Shown: piece after piece, positions 4,723-5,896 of the stretch
Layout: the number at the start of each line of letters is the position of its first letter
How positions within the stretch are numbered: the first letter of the stretch is position 1
Assembly: GCA_025361385.1 (NCBI GenBank)
Contig: JANYAJ010000087.1
Coordinates: 1-5,896, forward strand
Reading direction: 5' to 3'
Source of the DNA: Nitrospira sp.
Lineage (GTDB): Bacteria; Nitrospirota; Nitrospiria; Nitrospirales; Nitrospiraceae
DNA length: 5,896 nucleotides
Translations under genes and position numbers: made by a program
The notes under the pieces: model-generated
What the model was told of the DNA's origin: nothing
Seen by the model: only the letters and a program-made list of their open reading frames with translations
The model's database searches: none

Positions 4723-5896
4723 ATGCCGTTACTGGATGTGTCTCTGCTGGTTCGTCTGCAAGCAGAATTTCGCCTGTCGATGAAACGTCTCCTGAGCGAT
4801 CTCTGCCTGGACTTGGAAAATCAATATGCGGACGTGGCGAAATCCTTGGCCTTGCCCGTGGCCTACTTTCGGTTCCTTGGTCGAGCGCTTGAGCGGGATG
4901 CCTATGCTCAGGGGAAAGTCGTCGGCTGGATTGAATCATTAAACGACTTGGTCTACTTCATCGATCTGCTGCAGCAGATTCGAGAGGAATCCCACCCGCG
5001 TGAGTTTGCGGCGCAACTCTTTACTGAGTGCCAAGAAAAGTTTTTCGAGAACAGTTATCTGCACGAGCTCTTTCCCCGTGGGCTCTCCCAGTCCTCAGGC
5101 CTTGAGCGGCGACTCACTAGATTGTGCGCCCGCCTCACACAGGAGCTGACACAGGAGTCGCTCTGTCTCGTGCCGGGTCTTCCGATGTTGTGGTGCGCCT
5201 CTCATAAGATTCCGTCCTGGGCCGTAGAGGTTCAGCTCGGCGACAACGTCGAACGGGCGGAACGGTTGGGCACGATGGCCATGGGGATGGATGGTACGAC
5301 CTATGAAGCGCCTCCTTCGGTGAAGCGAGCCCTCAAGGCATCAGTCGGCCTTGCCACGTTGTTGGTTCGAGCGCAGGAGCTGTTCATCAAGATCGACCGA
5401 ACGGTGACGCCTCTTTGCACGATGAAAGGCCATCGCTTGGAATGGAGTTGGACGCACCGTCCGCCAGTCGTGGCCATGGAGACTCCAGCCGGAGCCATCA
5501 CCGTCGGGCCGACGCTTGTCTATGGGAAGGACCGCCAGCCGAAGACGGTGGCAGCCACCTCAGCGGCTCAAGTGAAACGCATCAACGAAGCCTGGACCGT
5601 CATTCACGAAGCCTGGCCGGAAGGGCATGAGGTCCTTGCGCTGTTAACCAATCGGATCGTGCCGCTCAAGGCCAAAGGCGTCGTGAGTTTCAGCTATCGG
5701 CATAGGCCCGGCTTGTCGTTCATTAATTGTTTCGACCGGGATAACCTCGATCTGATCGACGATCTGATCCATGAAAACAGCCATCATCACCTGAACCTCT
5801 TGTTGCGCAAATACGTCATGTATCGGGGCGATCGTAACCAACAAGTATTCTATTCTCCTTGGCGCTGCAGCCTGCGTCCGCTCAGGGGCATTCTCC
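4723..5896 (+). CDS. HExxH-motif peptide-modification protein, alpha-ketoglutarate-dependent beta-hydroxylase type (3' truncated)
   Basis: The frame is open from the ATG at 4723 to the right edge, giving 391 residues and no stop. The putative metal site is H350-E-N-S-H354, followed by two more histidines and L-N-L-L (357-360). About 20 residues later comes Y377-S-P-W-R381, then R385-P-L-R-G-I-L391. This arrangement (HExxH, then SPWR, then RPL-x-G-x-L) fits the family long annotated as 'HEXXH motif-containing putative peptide modification protein' and now named aKG-HExxH-type peptide beta-hydroxylase. Those enzymes hydroxylate side chains of ribosomally made peptides, and the motif binds iron and is not a protease zinc site. 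The first 349 residues are a long, mostly helical, Leu-rich region without a motif I know. There is no signal peptide. The start is supported by TGGAG (4707-4711), 11 nt upstream, which is rather far. Family members often sit near a radical SAM or peptide-precursor gene; none is seen here, and the downstream side is cut off. Confidence 0.75.
   Translation, partial: MPLLDVSLLVRLQAEFRLSMKRLLSDLCLDLENQYADVAKSLALPVAYFRFLGRALERDAYAQGKVVGWIESLNDLVYFIDLLQQIREESHPREFAAQLFTECQEKFFENSYLHELFPRGLSQSSGLERRLTRLCARLTQELTQESLCLVPGLPMLWCASHKIPSWAVEVQLGDNVERAERLGTMAMGMDGTTYEAPPSVKRALKASVGLATLLVRAQELFIKIDRTVTPLCTMKGHRLEWSWTHRPPVVAMETPAGAITVGPTLVYGKDRQPKTVAATSAAQVKRINEAWTVIHEAWPEGHEVLALLTNRIVPLKAKGVVSFSYRHRPGLSFINCFDRDNLDLIDDLIHENSHHHLNLLLRKYVMYRGDRNQQVFYSPWRCSLRPLRGIL

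Noticed and set aside
4481..4939. 152-aa open frame on the minus strand
   Set aside because: It overlaps the start of the HExxH gene and the end of the zinc-ribbon gene. Its composition is Arg/Ser/Pro-rich, as expected for antisense of GC-rich coding DNA.
1..5896. Defence system, prophage, transposon, CRISPR or RiPP cluster
   Set aside because: No transposase, integrase, direct-repeat array, tRNA-flanked junction or precursor peptide is visible. The only RiPP-type clue is the truncated HExxH protein at the right edge.

Overview
The window is bacterial chromosomal DNA, moderately GC-rich (roughly 58 % by eye), with GTG starts, strong AGGAGG-type ribosome binding sites and G/C-rich hairpin terminators. 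The gene set is an ABC-2 permease, a glycine-tailed RRM protein, a 2OG-Fe(II) oxygenase, a stand-alone receiver, an NFACT/RqcH protein, a CxxC zinc ribbon and a HExxH-type peptide hydroxylase candidate. This set and the style of the sequence suggest Nitrospira or a near relative. That is recognition and inference, since no rRNA or other phylogenetic marker is present.

Layout. Positions 1-451 (+) hold the 3' end of an ABC-2 permease gene, followed after 7 nt by an unrecognised 58-residue protein. Positions 452-643 are a pyrimidine-rich leader without a gene. The RRM gene (644-964, +) ends at a strong terminator (985-1021). An orphan 2OG-Fe(II) oxygenase (1112-1786, +) follows and ends at a hairpin (1811-1846). 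That hairpin can also serve the convergent minus-strand unit, which runs from an RqcH-like NFACT protein (3968-2520) to a single-domain response regulator (2409-1894).

The 325-nt divergent gap at 3969-4293 holds the best regulatory signal of the window. It is a near-perfect sigma-54 (-24/-12) promoter at 4178-4195, with a 17-bp dyad about 84 bp upstream of its predicted start. It drives a small zinc-ribbon gene (4294-4521). From 4723 a long open frame runs off the right edge. It carries a HENSH (HExxH) motif and a downstream SPWR...RPL segment, typical of the 'HExxH motif' peptide-modification family (alpha-ketoglutarate-dependent peptide beta-hydroxylases).

How the genes relate. No multi-gene system is evident. 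Most units look monocistronic, each with its own signals. There is a loose theme of translation and protein modification (RNA-binding RRM protein, RqcH-type ribosome rescue factor, two unrelated iron-hydroxylase folds), but the sequence does not prove functional linkage. The points most worth following are the sigma-54-controlled zinc ribbon, the HExxH enzyme with no visible RiPP partner in the window, the RqcH homologue that lacks its HhH lobe, and the receiver with a 14-residue insertion beside its phosphorylation site. No mobile element, CRISPR array, tRNA or rRNA was found.
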